Positions 33,349 to 45,993 are shown, counted from the first letter of the stretch. The stretch: 64,000 bases of DNA from Thozetella sp. PMI_491 (GCA_021432635.1 MU270052.1:280137-344136); one strand, 5' to 3'. Made by a program: numbers and translations. Notes: generated by a model from the sequence alone, not told the origin.

Positions 33349-36112
33349 AGGAATAGAGCTCTGATCGACTCGGCGTTTGGGAGCGCGTGATACTGCTAGT
33401 CTTGTAACACCAGATACCCTACACATCCATCATCTCACGGCAACACGAACACGGAGGGAGCTTTTGCTAGTCGGAGGGCCCAAAGGGCTTGGACTCTCCC
33501 GCTAGCATGCTTCCCAGCGGTATAGATAGAGGCCCAACTTATGAAAGAATAGATCTCATATTATGACTCTCGCACCCCTTTCCAGGAAGTGATAGATGGC
33601 ACACCACCATGACCCGTGCTGAGATGGAAGTCTTCTACTGGGTGCTTTTCTACTGCGCCAGGACCACGTCGCGAACTAGGATGACTCTTCCCGGCAAACA
33701 ACGAAGGTTGTGCTCTTCGCCACTTCTATCTCGCGATCTAGGTTGGGCTGCCATGCACGCCTGCCGTTGCTATCCACCTTTCTCCTCAAGGATGGTCGAA
33801 ATGTCGCGGGATGGACCGTGCCGACCGGCCAGTCCGAGGTGAACGGGGACCCACCAACCACTGGTCAGAATTTGGGTAAAAGAGAGAGGGGGAGGGGGCA
33901 AAAGCGTTCACGCAAACAATAGATGGACCAGATGAGACTTTCTGGGGTGCGCCCAGGTGCCTTGGGGCCATGGCAGTAACTCGCCAGCCCAGTATAGGAC
34001 ACCCATGTATTTTCCTGCGGCTTGCGGGAGTTTTTTGCTCCAACTGAATGGTTTCTAGCAGCGATCTCCCTGTTTCGAAATGCCAACCTGCCGCGGCGCC
34101 TCGCCAATCGCATGGGCTAGGCCGGGTGTCTAGAACTGGGCCCTCTCGTTGGGCAATGGTTAGATCCCGTACCAAGGTGGCGGGGCCTGCTAGTGGCCAG
34201 TTGGGCGCTGACCCGTTGCAGCCCGACGTCATTGCACAGCTTGGGCCGAGGCGGTAAGCATGGTCTGCCGGGAGCTCCTGGGTAGATCGACACACGGTGA
34301 GAGACACCTTGCCAAGCCGCCTACGTACCTCCTACGGCAGCTTGCTTGCACGCATTCCCCGCTGGGCAAGGAGAAATGCTGCGTCCTTGGCTAGCATGGG
34401 CGGCCCCTGGGGGAACTAGCTAACTAGCTCGCTCCGGAGGTTACTGTTCAGGCGCGCGACATGCGCGAGTGTCGTGACAGGACCGATCCGATCTCTTCAG
34501 CAGGGGTTGGCCAGAGGTCGCACATGGTCCATGTGATCAACACTGTCACAGCTCGGGGCCACACTGACCACGACGAAACCGGGAGCTTTGTCCATGCACC
34601 TCCGCAGCTATCTTGTCCTGCTTTCCTGCTGCTCGGGCTTGCCAAGGTCCAGGGTCCAGCTCAAAAGGCGTCGTAGGGTCAATCGGAAAGTGGCAGGAAC
34701 GCGAGGCAGCTAGCTTTCGGCCATCGATGCCCAAATCCCAAGACGGGTGGGATGAGCGATGCTAGCGTCGTACTAGATAGGAAGAGGGGAAAGAAGCAAT
34801 GCGTTTTTTTTTCGTCCTTGGGCGCGCACGCCGACGGTGATAATTGTCGGGTAGAAGTTGCAGACCGGGGAGTGCCTGCTTCGAGGTCTCCATATGGACC
34901 CCCGCCCCCGCCTGGGCAATAATAATTGTTAGTACCGGGGCGGGTGGCCCCAGCCTAGCTGCTAACACATCCCACCTTCAACACCAGAAATCCCGTGGTA
35001 TGATGATGGCCAGGCTAGACCCTAGCTCGGGCTCTTGACATCGGAAAGCCTGCTTCGCAATCCCACCTCTTGGTTTCTGCGGCCAAAATCTCTGTGCTGG
35101 GAGGGGAAGAGGAGAAACAGAGGAGAAAAGTCTACAAAGATCCAAATCCTGCCCCGCCCCTAAATCTGGCCTCTTCTTTTCTCTTCCTTCCTCCCCTCTC
35201 AGGACATCCTTAAAGGAAGGCGCACCCCGAATTCGCCTACGAGTTTGCCTCTTTGCCTGAAGCATTCCACCACCTTTCGCCACTTCCCCGTAGAGGGAGC
35301 CACACCAAGGGACCAACAGCACCTTGTGAGCAAATTCCTTGCCGCAAGGTTGTATCACATTCCACGTGCTTTTTGAACCCTTTCTGCTGGCGCTTGCGCA
35401 TTCTCTGCTCTCTGCCTACCTGCCTACTTCTTCGCCAAACAGAAACGATACCTCTCTAGGCTTCCTTGCTATATACAAGGTTAGCGACTTCACACCATTC
35501 TACCGCGCGGTTCCAAGTCCGTTCGGAATCATTTAGAGAAACAGTCGCTCGGGTCCTGTCCACTGTCGCCGCCCGTCCGTCCAACAGCGGGAGAACGTGC
35601 TCAGGGTGTCTCACGGGTTCATCCAGAAGCAGCCAGAAACAGCATAGAACAGGGTTTCCGAGGAGCCACCATCCGTCAGCCAACGAGCTGTCAGCTTTGC
35701 ATCGCTGCCACTCCCGTTACATCCAGGCAACTGGGGCCCTCGTCGAGACCCGACCACTAACGGCCTCCATCCCGCACAGGGGGCGTTCGCTTCGTGTGCC
35801 AACTACCGTGCTGCAACACCCCGCCATTCCCGTGTGTCGTCATCAAGCATCACGATTCTTGGTCATTAGTACCCTCCTGGATCGCCCGCCTTTCCAGTTT
35901 GACCAGGACAACAACCCCCTGAGCTTCTTCGCAATCAAACCGCTCAGCCCTCGACAGACCCAGAGTTCTTGCATCTTTGGGGGCCACAGGATTGATCTTC
36001 AGGCCCAGCCTTATATTTACGTTTAGAGCGCTCTTGTTTCTCACACTATTCCCGTGATACCCCCACACCTGCGCTTTTTGCCCGCAACGGTTTACGCTTT
36101 TCGCCCATCGCC
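33349..36112. other. 2.7 kb spacer including the leader of the DUF8035 gene
   Basis: No convincing gene. Frames at 33786-34307 and 35466-36026 are Ser/Pro/Arg-rich and look non-coding. The stretch 35200-36112 is pyrimidine-rich and probably transcribed as a long 5' leader of the following gene, perhaps with an intron. Confidence 0.45.
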
Positions 36113-37748
36113 ATGGCCTACCGATCTTCCGCCATCGATCTTGGCCGCTCTGAGCGCTGGGACCGTGATCGTTTCCATTCCGAACGCGAGCGCTACGGAG
36201 ATGTCCGTGAGCGCTACGAAGAAGAGGACCGCTACTACAGCCGCGGGCCTCCGCTGCGGTCTCCCGAGCGTGTGCGTGAGCACTCAGTGGATGCCCACTT
36301 TGAGCGACGCTACTCCCGCCCACAAGAGGAAGAGGTTGTGTACCGCGATCGTCGGGTCACGTACGATGATGAACCACGCTACATGCGCCGCTCCCCGCCG
36401 GTGAGTGAGGTTGACCGCCGTGTGGTCATCCAGAAGGAGCGGGTTCGCAGCCCTTCGCCGCGCCGGCCCGGCCTTTTGCGCCGCCAGTCGAGCCTAGATA
36501 CCTTTGACCGCCGACCCCGCGGCTATTACGAGCGTGAGGAGTACGGCCCACCGGCCAGAATCAACCGAGAGGAATTCCGCCCTCCCAATTACGTGCCTAT
36601 CCCGCTGCCCCGCGCCCGAGCCCTCCCCCCGCCACGCCGGTACGCCGAGCGTGAATACTACGACGAGATCCAAGTGTCGGACCCCCACTACTACGGCGAT
36701 GATGACTTCCACGCATATCCCGAGCGGGTCCGCGAGAAGGAGATCATCCGTACCCGCAGGCGGAACCGTAGCCGCGAGTCGCGCGGTACCAGCCGCCACG
36801 GCAGCACCATCCGGAGCAGCTCTCGCTCGTCGAGCGTCACCAGCAGCTCCTCAAGCAGCAGCGGCGGCACTACAGTCAAGAGCGAGTACCCCAAGAAGGG
36901 CAAGACTCGCATTCCTAGCCGTCTCGTATCTAAGAGGGCGCTGATCGATATGGGATATCCCTTCATCGAAGAGGTAAGCACATGTTCCTCGGCCTATTTA
37001 GCGTCCGACAAGTGAGTTCTTTATGCTGACATGACACAGGGCAACACAATCGTCGTGCAGAAGGCCTTGGGCCAGGAAAACATCGATGACCTTCTCAAGC
37101 TGAGCGAGGACTACAAGAAGAGTATGTAGCCCACATCTTATACCCAAAAATGGCCATACGCTGACTTCCATAGGCGAGCTCGAGCTCGTCGCTGCCCGGT
37201 CCTCTGCCGGTGACATCGTCGAGGAGCGTGAGGTCTTTGAGCGTGAGGTTGTTGTCTCTGCCCCGGCTCCTCCCCCTCCGCCACCCGTCGTCATTCCCGT
37301 CGCTCCCCCGATGCCAGTGATGACGCCAGCGATCCCACCGCCACCACCAGTCGAAGTTGTCAACACGACCACCGTCGTTCGCGAGCTTTCGCCTGCCCGA
37401 TCGTACACCACCAGCACGTCGGCGACCCCTGTCGTTGTCGATGCACGGCCCCGAGAGATCTCAGACGAGATCCCCGTCGGCCCGCTTGCACTCGTCACGG
37501 CGGAACGGCATCGGTCGCGAGACCGGAGCGATATCCGCTCAGAGATCCGACACCTCGAGCGCGAGCTGGCACGACGCGAGCACCGGCACCACGACCGTGA
37601 CATCGTCAAGGCGGAGCGTCTGTCGACGGGCGAGTTGGTGTTGTACGAGGAAAAGGTCGAGGAGGTGATTGAACCGCGTCGCGGTGTGCGCATCGAGAAG
37701 GACAAGAAAGGTAGGATGTCTATTAGTGTCCCGAAGTACTCGCGGTAA
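36113..37748 (+). CDS. Arg/Tyr/Glu-rich fungal protein with DUF8035-type domain
   Basis: Function unknown. Exons 36113..36973, 37040..37121 and 37174..37748 join in phase (GTAAGC..CAG, GTATGT..TAG) to 505 residues. The N-terminal half is highly charged with RERYEEEDRYY- and RRSPP-like repeats and a Ser run (SSRSSSVTSSSSSSSGG), suggesting a disordered, perhaps RNA-associated segment. A short conserved block follows: RIPSRLVSKRALIDMGYPF, EEGNTIVVQKALGQENID, LLKLSEDYKK, which I associate with the fungal DUF8035 family. A Pro/Val-rich linker leads to a charged helix (RSEIRHLERELARREH) and a conserved end VLYEEKVEEVIEPRRGVRIEKDKKGRMSI-like, here cut to KGRMSISVPKYSR. Start has ACCATGG-like context (GCCATGG). 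The conserved block spans two splice junctions, which supports the model. Confidence 0.85.
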
Positions 37749-39077
37749 AGGTGCGGCACTACTTTCTCTGCCAATGTTTCTGAACCGTCTGCTGCGCAGT
37801 TTTTGCGGACTAGAGGGCTAACATGGTATGTTTGACAGGTCCGCCGCCCAAGTTGATGAGGGCAATGCTTGCCACTCTGACCTAGAAGGCTCTCTCCTCC
37901 TTCTTCGCTTCGTTTCCAAGCCTGTAGGGTTCCTCGGAGTTGTTTTTTGTCATTTGCAAACTGTGCATCTATTCAGGAATGGGACAGGACGAAGATTTAT
38001 CAAGATACCAAATAAATAGATGGGCACCCTTCCGGTCGTTTTTGTTCACGGCTTGACGGCTATTTTGGGCGTTTTCATCCTGGCCGGCTCTTGTCTTTTC
38101 TTCCTGGACGTTCTGGAATGGGCGGGAGGGCTATCTGGTTGTGCTTTCGGGTAATGCTCTAGCGAACCTTCTCGTCCATGATCATGAGTATTTAACGAAT
38201 TTTTTATACCTATCTGGCCTAGGGAAATACACATATATAGGGAGCGAGCTGGATATATATCAATCGAATTTGCAGAACTTTGCTCCTACCGCCGCGCCGC
38301 TATGGCCTGGCCTCTGCCCTTCCTGACACAAACTCAGTGAGAGTGCAACCTATCTTCAGGCTTGGCATTTTACGCCAGGAGTACATGCCCCTTGTGTGTA
38401 CCCCGATTTGTGGCAGCACGTAAGAATATGACACCCTCGTCTGTACCTATCCATTACAGAAGAGAAGCTGCAGCTCACCGAAGGAACTACACACCATCAT
38501 TGGAGGCCCGGGTACGGCGCGAGTTGGCACCACATGCAAGCAGCCATTTGCATCGACGTGCCTTCCAAGATGCCAGGAGCCACAGAGACATCAGTGGATA
38601 CCTATACCTCTGACATGCCCCTGGCTCGTGCAGGCCGAGCCCTCGGCCCTGGCGTATTTTTGTAGTAACGCCAAGGGCTGGGCATGCCTCGCGCGCTGGG
38701 TGTGGAGCCGACTATCCGAACACCCTGGAAGACTTGTGACGGATTGACGTGCTGGGCGTCTGCACCGCTTGCTGCCGAATTGGACGGACGGGGATCTGGA
38801 AAGTCTATCGCGGAGTGTCCGAGGGAACCTTGGATGATCACCACAAGGGTAGTTTTTGAGATCTTGCCCATCAGCCTCGCGCCAATCCTGATGATCCGTT
38901 ATGCGACACCAGAAGAACCCCGGTAGACGACACGCCCGATGAGACAGCCCAGCGGTTGGCGCACATAGCTCTCTATTCGTTCCTGGTCTGGGCTATTGTA
39001 CCGGTCTCTTAACGCAGGTCCCAAGCCTGGCGCATAATTCTTGTAGTTTTACACAGCGGCCACGGTTCCTCTTCGCC
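37749..39077. other. Convergent spacer, no gene recognised
   Basis: 1.3 kb between the DUF8035 gene (+) and the single-span membrane protein (-). Short frames only (for example 38362-38613 and 38602-38871); none resembles a family. Confidence 0.5.
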
Positions 39078-40462
39078 TTAACCTTTGTGCAGCCATCGCT
39101 CCACAAACCCTCTCTTCCCCGAGGTCCCGGAGCCTCCTCCCCACGATTTCCAGGTGCTCTCAGTGGCACTGCTCTCGCTCGTCTTCGACGTCACTGCCAT
39201 AGAGACCACCGGGGAGCGTCTTGATGCCACGGACGGCTGCGGGGGCTGCGGGACGCTTCCCAGCCGGCCGGCCACCGGGTTCGTGATCTCGACACCATTG
39301 CCCAGGTTCTCCAGATCTTGTCTTGGCTGGTACCGCCCTCCTTTGTAAAACCACGAGAGGCCGCGGGAGGTCCGCGCGTACAAGGAGAGAAGTTCACCGT
39401 CTGCAGTGGGCGCTGCTGTGACCTCGGTGCGCGCGGCGACGGACGGCGGCCGGAGCGGGATTTGTTGCTTCTCGTCCAGGTAGTAGTCATAATTCTGGTC
39501 GTGGCTGGGCCAGTTGGTCTGCCCAGCACTTGCCCTGGGATCCTGCCCGTCCTCTGCCGCGTAGGCGGCCGTCATCATCTCGTTGATGATGGTGGACTCT
39601 GTCTTGTTCGGTGGTTGTACTGTCTCCTTCAGTCTAGGTTGCCCTGGCCCCAGCCCGTCGGTGAAGCCGCTGCCGTATCGGAGCCTGTACTCCAAGCTGT
39701 ATCGCCGTCTCCACCATCTATAAGCGAAAAAGGCCATCGCAGCCAGGCCGGCCACTGCCGCTGCTTTGGAATTAGTATCTTAGGGCGCTTATATAACGCT
39801 GTTGTAGGTGATGACTTACCGATCACACCAAAGGCAATGGCGGCCTTCGCGTTGCTTCCCATGCCTTCGTCTGATGCCACCGTCTGGTTACTTGTGGTTT
39901 CGGGGTTCTGTCCAGCGGGTACAGCCGAGGGCAGACTGGTTGCTCGGGCTGGGGCTGTGGTCGGAGAGAGAAGCGGCTGCCCGGCTACGGGCAATCGTGT
40001 GGTACCAGCTACCGGCACTAGAATTGCCGACGTGGTAGACTGGGCGGGAGGCAGACTTCTAGTGGTGGTACTTGCAAGGGATGTTACAGCTACCGGTGGT
40101 TGGATGGAAGTCGACGTTGCCTGTGTCAACGAAACAGATGTCAACGTTGCCTGCGTTAACGCGGGGACGGACGTGGTGGTGATGGCCGCTGTCGTAGTGG
40201 TTCTTGATGAGGAAGTGGAAGATGTGGTGGAGGTAAAACTGGTTGACGTCGGCGAAGGAGTGCTCGCCGTAGAGGCGGGCGAGTCTGGTGAGTCCGGGCT
40301 CTCTGGTGACGGTACCCCCGTGGTAGGCGCATCGTCCCTGATTACAATCCGCAGGCCCTCCGCAGCCCCAGGACCCCATCTCCTTCCTTGGAATCTAGCG
40401 ATGCGTGTTAGCTGCTGCTATACCTTGGGTTCTTCACCCTCCTAGGACTCAGCTCACCTCAT
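39078..40462 (-). CDS. Single-span membrane protein with Ser/Thr/Pro-rich ectodomain
   Basis: Probable cell-surface protein or wall-stress sensor type; no known domain. Exons 40462..40458, 40394..39820 and 39763..39078 join in phase to 421 residues (GTGAGC..CTAG; GTAAGT..AAAG). The first coding exon would be only ATGAG; a pyrimidine-rich stretch ending TCTGCAG just upstream looks like the end of a leader intron. The N-terminal part reads RFQGRRWGPG and GLRIVIRDDAPTTG, followed by about 120 residues dominated by Ser, Thr and Pro (many O-glycosylation candidates). One membrane span follows, KAAIAFGVIAAAVAGLAAMAFFAY, interrupted in the gene by the second intron, then the basic stop-transfer RWWRRRYS and a hydrophilic tail of about 200 residues. 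No classical signal peptide is visible in this model, so the start may be wrong; the body of the gene is well supported. Confidence 0.75.
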
Positions 40463-41545
40463 AGTAATGACTGAAAAGGGTATCAACACTGCAGACCAGG
40501 CAAGAAACAACAAGAAACAAATGTCAAAAAAAAAACGGCAGCGGTCCCAGACAAGCCACGTGCACCTGGCAACGGCGAAAGAAGCGAATGAAGAACAAAG
40601 GAAGAAGACCAGGTTTTAGAAGAGAATTACATTTCCTCTCTTTCTGACAGGCTCGGCGTTCGGGCGCGAGCTACTTGATATATGAAATCTACTAGTTTCT
40701 TGGCTGGAGGCCGTATCCATCCGAATGCACCGTCCTCTGACCACAGACACAGAGATCTGCATTCATCCAAAAAGTATGCTGGCAGGAGATGTTTCAACTT
40801 CCAGGGCAAATAGGCGCCATATCGCACTGGGGAGCCTTGGGACCAGAACCTGACGGGCTGGGCGTAGCAAGCCAGTGTCGCACGCCAGAGCTGTGACCCG
40901 CTCCTCTGAGACGACTGGAAGCCCCCGCCAAGCCCAGAGGGCCCAGGGTTGTTTGCTGGGGGAGGCCTTGGCAGCAATTCGAATCGACCATCCACCTCGG
41001 CAATAATCGCCATTTGCTCCTTTTTTCCATGCTCCATAGACATCCTCAAGGTTTTATCCTTCCTTGGCGACCCATCGCGCGTCCCATTGTGGTAGTGCGC
41101 TGGATGAGGCAAGTGGTCGCGTGCTCTCACCCAGCCCAAACGCTAGGCGCACGCACCCCAAACAAACTGCCAGCCATCGGTTGGCAGGGCGCAATGGAAC
41201 CTTGGACTTTCTGTGTCTCTGTGCCTGCCGTCTTTCCCGAGCTCGAGACGCAACGTGCATGGATCGGACTAGGTGAGGCCTCCTCAGGAGCCTGTGTAGT
41301 CATCAGACAGAGGGAAGCATGTAGAACCCAAGACAGGCAGAGGCTAGCGGAGAGGGCAAGAGATAGGGGGAAATGTCGATCTCTGTCGAGAGAAAGAGGA
41401 CCAAAAGATCAATTGCAAACCGTCGCTACGGTATTACACACTGGCACAGCTAATCCGAACGGCCAAGTGCCCACAGCATCGCCACCAACGCCTACCTCTA
41501 CAATCCGTGCTGCCCACCAAACCCAGGTGGGTGCATGACACACCA
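40463..41545. other. Spacer with probable leader of the membrane protein
   Basis: Includes a run of ten A (plus strand) near 40526-40535 that forms a T tract before a likely 3' splice site of the membrane-protein leader. A minus-strand frame at 40627-41139 is open for 170 codons but resembles nothing and is not accepted. Confidence 0.45.
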
Positions 41546-44115
41546 TCAGCCAAGCCCATCCCATCCTGGCTGCTGTCCCGCCATTTCCAAATTCGCAATC
41601 ATAGCCACCTCGGCAGCCTCGGCGTCTGAGAAGAGGTTGAGGAAAGAGCCCGTCTGAAGGTCGTCGGAAGCGGGGGCTGTCCATGTCATGGGGTCCGCCA
41701 TGGCAGCCGATTCGTCCGGCCAAGACATCATGCCATCGTTGGTAAAAGAAAATTCGGGAGCGACTTGGTTGGAGGCAGGGTCTGTCTGTGCGATTGCGGC
41801 CGCGTCCCCGCCGGCGGCGTTGCCGCCCACATCCTTCCACAGCGCTGTCCACTCTCGGAACCGATCGTAACCTGTCTTGGAGCCCAAATCGCCAGGCATG
41901 GCGTCGACCCCGATGGGTACGCTTCGCTGAGAGTGGAGCCTCCGGACACCGAGCTCGATGGTCTCGATCACGGATGTGTCTGACATGGCCGAGGCATTAT
42001 TAACTGTGGTCATAGACTTGATAAGCCGCAGGCCCAGCTCGACAGACGAGGCCAGGCGGTCCGTCCGCTGGCTGACGCTCTGTGCCAGCAAGAGCAGAAG
42101 GGCGGCACGACATGAGGTAAACTCGACGTAGCTCGCGCGCGCCAGCCCGGTGGTATCGTGAAGCAGCTTGATCAGATCGATCACGTCAAAAGCAGCTTCC
42201 AAAGCGTCCGTCACAAGCGTGGCGCGGCGACTTCGGCGCGGCGAATTCAGCTCGGCAAGCCCAGAGCCGGGGGACGGGTAGCTCGAGTCGTAGAAGACGA
42301 AAGGCCGGCCGATAAAGATATGGGCAAGGTGGAAGAACAGCTTGAGATGGACATGGGCCCGCAGCAGTGGTGATTCGGGCGACGGAGACCGTATGTCTTC
42401 CTCCAGGGTGGCCCACCATGTCTGCAGTCCCTGTCGGATAGCGAGCATCCTGTCGAAGTATGTTGGCTGGGAGGCCTTGGGGCACCGCCGTAGGAGCCAT
42501 CTGCAGCGGAGGAGGAGGGTCAGCGACACAGCGGCCTGCCAAATGTCAGAGATGGGACGGCTGAGACGTACATGGAATTTGCGATGTCGCCAAGCCGCAT
42601 AGTCAGCTGGAGCAAGGCAAGCATACTGTCAAACCGCTTCAGCGGTTCCAAGCCTTGGCGAAACTCTGGCAAGTCTTTCGGAAGGTCGGCATCTACCTCG
42701 GCCGGTGTTATTGACGGGGGGCGGCCATGGAGAACGCATATTCGCCTTGCAAGAATGTTAGTCCATGTTGCTGATCGCAAGGCTGTGTCAGTGGAGATAA
42801 AGGAGAGGCATGCCTTTCTACCGTGTATGCCGTCCACCATAACCTGTTCCGCGTCTCGATCGTCCATGGGTCCAGTTCCAGGCCCGTATACTTCCGGTGC
42901 ATGCCGTTTTGGATGGCCATCTTGACCGCGAGCCCCAAGTAGGTATAAGCCAGTCCGTGCGCGTCCAGGGGCAGGGTGTAGTGACCGAGCAACAGGCAGG
43001 CCTGGACGCTCTCGGTCGAGGCGATGGTTATTATGTCAGGCAGAAGCTTAGTCGCCGCCTTATAAAAGGTGGTCCCAACCTCCTCGCCCCTGTCGTCGTC
43101 GCCCAGCGGTCCCGTCTTGGACTGGGCCGACGACATGTGAACAAACTGGGTGCCGATGGCGAGCACCATGAAGATGGAACAGATCCACGCGGCATCGGCG
43201 CTGGTGGCGTCGCCGGGCGAGTCGTACAGGAGGCTCAGCTTTTCGTAGATCCACTCTTCCTCTGCGTAGAAGCAGATGGTCTGGGCGAACTCGAAGTAGA
43301 TCTGGACGAGGAATTCGGCGATGTGCTTGGGCGGCAGGCACTTGATGACGCTCTGCACCTGGTTCCCCGAGGACTGGAGTTGTGTAGCTCTCCAGTACTC
43401 GACGATGCTCATGGCCTTGAGGGTCACGAGCCGGCTGTCCGGGACGTTCTGCATCGTGGCCGACGGTATATCGCCGTCTTCCCAGCTGGCAGAGCGATTG
43501 GCCCCTAGATAATGATCTACTTTTTGCCGGACCTTGTGGGAGAAGTTCCAGTGCGAGAACTCTCCCGAGTAATCTGCGTCTAGTGGTGAGCAAAGGGGAG
43601 GGTTCGGGCTGCAGAGGGTGGTAACGGCGATGTGACTCACGGGCTGTGTTCCGGGACACTGTCTTGACGGTGAAGTTTTCATCCTCGAGCGTCAGGGCGT
43701 CAAAGTCGTCCAGGTCCAGTGCCGAGACGGTGTCGGAGGGCCGGGAAGGTCCCTGGATGCGCTCGACGATGTGGCGCAGGTTGTCGAGGTCCAGCGAGAC
43801 ATTGCCGAGGAAGTGCGAAGCGACCGTCTCCAGCAGGCGCATCCGCTCCTCAGGGGCCTCAGGGAGGGGCCCCGCGCCGGAGATGGACGGCGCCGGCGGG
43901 CGGCCGACCGGCTCGACGGCGATAAACTCGCATCGCCGGCCGGAGCGGAGACAGCGCTCGCACGGCTGCCGGCCGCTGCACTTCTCCTTGACCCGGCGGC
44001 AGGCGGTGCAGGCACGGATGGAGCGGCGGCGGGCGTCCTCCGACACCCGGAGGCGTCTATTGCGGCGTGGCGGGCTGCTACCTGGGATGTGTGTCTTTGT
44101 CTCTGGGGTTTGCAT
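41546..44115 (-). CDS. Zn2Cys6 transcription factor with fungal-specific regulatory domain
   Basis: Nuclear DNA-binding regulator. Exons 44115..43641, 43573..42814, 42745..42572 and 42500..41546 join in phase to 787 residues. The zinc cluster is complete: Cys36, 39, 46, 52, 55 and 62 with spacing C-x2-C-x6-C-x5-C-x2-C-x6-C (CTACRRVKEKCSGRQPC). The fungal_trans middle homology region follows from HWNFSHKV through FAQTICFY, ACLLLGHYTLP and RLWWTAYTVERRICVLHGRP. The third junction uses GTACGT..GCAG. The second intron seems to have a GC donor (AG/GCATGC) because only that join gives the conserved TVER-RICVLHGRP. The acidic C terminus (NDGMMSWPDES, SFLNLFSDAE) could be an activation domain. ATG at 44115 is the first in frame; the stretch before it has no ATG. 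No target genes can be deduced. Confidence 0.93.
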
Positions 44116-45115
44116 CTGGACCAGGCGGACGGGCGGGACTGGGCTACGCTGCGCGGCGGGCAAGGCACACACTCTATTAATTTTTTTTTTCGCTGCTGCG
44201 TCGCTGGGAGGTTGTCAGGATTAATTCCGAGTCTGGAACGCCGGCGCCTCCCTCAGCTCAGCCGACCCGCCAGGGTCCACCTACCGAATACCGGAAGGAG
44301 GGTGGGGTAAAGACGCCTTTTGCTATCGCCCGCAACGCGCCCTGGGTGGAGATTCTCCCGCGTGGGCGAGCGGGGATCTCCTATGGGTTCTGCTAGTTTC
44401 CGAAATTGACCGCTCACCGTGGTGCGGCTAGTGGGGTTGACTGATAACGCGCCTAGACCTTTACCGAGGAAAGGGGCCCCCTTTTATCCCTCACTAAACG
44501 CTTCTGTTGACAGCCGGCGGCTCTTCTTTACTACATATCCTTCGGGGGCGGGGTGCTGGGAAACACAAGTGTGACGGTCCATTTGGTATAACCGCCCCGT
44601 GGATCCCGATGCGTATCAGAGACACCGACCGGTACTTGTGTGTGGGCCGGGCCAGTCAACCTAAGCGATGCGGTGGTGCAACGTAATCATATATGCATGA
44701 GTTCTGAAAGGTAGGTACGGTGACTAGAACCGTGCCTGACATACCTACACCCTCGTTATGCCAGGTCCACCAGTCTATGCTGGAGAGAGCAGCTAGCAAT
44801 GCGCTATGCCATCAATATCAGGCTTTTCGTGACTTTCAGTTGAAAACAGTCGACGATCTAGATTTATCAAAGAACCAGGGAAACAAGGCTACACTAAGTC
44901 ACTACTGTTTCCTCCAGAGGCAGTCAAGATAAGGCGCGTGGCATCTCATTTGACGGCTGAGCCGCCCAATAGCAAACACAACCGGCATCAGATAACCCAA
45001 AGAGATCACAGACGCATGTCAGGCCAACACAATCCCACATAACTCATGCTTGACAGCCTTGGAACCAGGCGTACAAAATGCAGTTCCCACATGTCCAGCA
45101 GCCCCAGGGCCGTTT
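44116..45115. other. Spacer with promoter of the transcription factor
   Basis: 1 kb, partly AT-rich after 44600. No coding frame longer than about 70 codons and no RNA gene recognised. Confidence 0.5.
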
Positions 45116-45731
45116 TCATCTGTCCATAGCACCAACATTCCCACCAACAAAGCGTTCCACCAACTCACAGAAGGATTTGTCGTAGTGAGCAGAACATCCC
45201 TCTGCCAGCTTCGTATCAAGATCCGCGAGGCACTCTGTCGAATATATGATGGTTAGTCAATGGCATGCAGATTCCGAGGAGAGGAGGGTGCCCTCAGACC
45301 TCTGAGGGTGTCCCTGGACACATAACCGCCAACCCCCATGAGAGCGGCGGTCAGGAACGGGGCGACGCTTAGTCCTGCAGTGAGTGCGCTGGCACCGGCT
45401 GCCGTGGCCCACGGGTGCTCCTTCACCCACTGGTCGACCTTAGACCGGTTAGCGACAGAGTTGAGTCAAGCATATACTAAAGTTCGTGGCTTGCCTTGTC
45501 GGCGCAGTCAGTCTTGGTTTCGGTAAGATCCTTGGCTCCAAAGATAGCCAGAAAGCCTGTAAGGATTCGGGTTGGGATCATTGCTAGTGTCTGCTATCCT
45601 GCCTCGTTGCAGACTGGGGTCTAGGGGAAAGTGTGCAAGCTCGGCGGGAGGGAAGCATCTCTTAAACCCTTCGAAAGACTCACGAAAGGTCTTCTCGCCA
45701 TTGTCGCCTTTAAGTTTCAAACCCAGCAGTC
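45116..45731 (-). CDS. Small unknown protein with hydrophobic Ala/Gly/Leu segment
   Basis: Not recognised. Exons inferred on the minus strand: 45731..45684, 45556..45495, 45438..45300 and 45234..45116, all joining in phase; about 122 residues plus an unresolved start upstream. Readable blocks are GFLAIFGAKDLTETKTD, CADKVDQWVKEHPW, then the hydrophobic ATAAGASALTAGLSVAPFL-TAALMGVGG, and finally RECLADLDTKLAEGCSAHYD. Two of the junctions are unusual: 45439-45494 starts GCAAGC (a GC donor next to AAG) with branch GCTAAC, and 45235-45299 starts GTCTGA but has a good branch (GACTAAC) and CAG end. The protein could be a small membrane or secreted protein with a helical hydrophobic core. The splice evidence and the lack of stops in each block argue for a real gene, but the start and the outer exons are uncertain. 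Confidence 0.5.
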
Positions 45732-45993
45732 CTTAGTATCCGCGACCACAGGGGCAGACCAAGAGAAGATTGATAGGCCTGGCGGTCAAGAGGGCAAGCA
45801 TGAAGCGGGCCTCCACTGTTTCAGCTGAGGCAGAATAGCTTGCATTCAAAGATTCACTTCTACGGCAGACAATTCAGGCTCTGCCCAAGGAAAGAACAAG
45901 TGGAGGCCGTTGGGCCGTGGATATGATAGGCCAAGCCGCACAGATTCGTGGGCGAGTTGCCTGCGATTAATTACCAACAAGGGCACAGACGGC

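Noticed and set aside
35466-36026. Plus-strand open frame of 186 codons upstream of the DUF8035 gene
   Set aside because: Ser/Thr/Arg/His-rich, no family resemblance; better explained as the transcribed leader of the next gene.
39318-40445. 375-codon plus-strand frame opposite the single-span membrane protein
   Set aside because: It is the complement of a Ser/Thr-rich coding region, whose minus-strand exons have phase-correct introns and a membrane span.
40627-41139. Minus-strand open frame of 170 codons
   Set aside because: No recognisable domain, mixed composition, lies in the likely leader of the single-span membrane protein; no supporting splice pattern.
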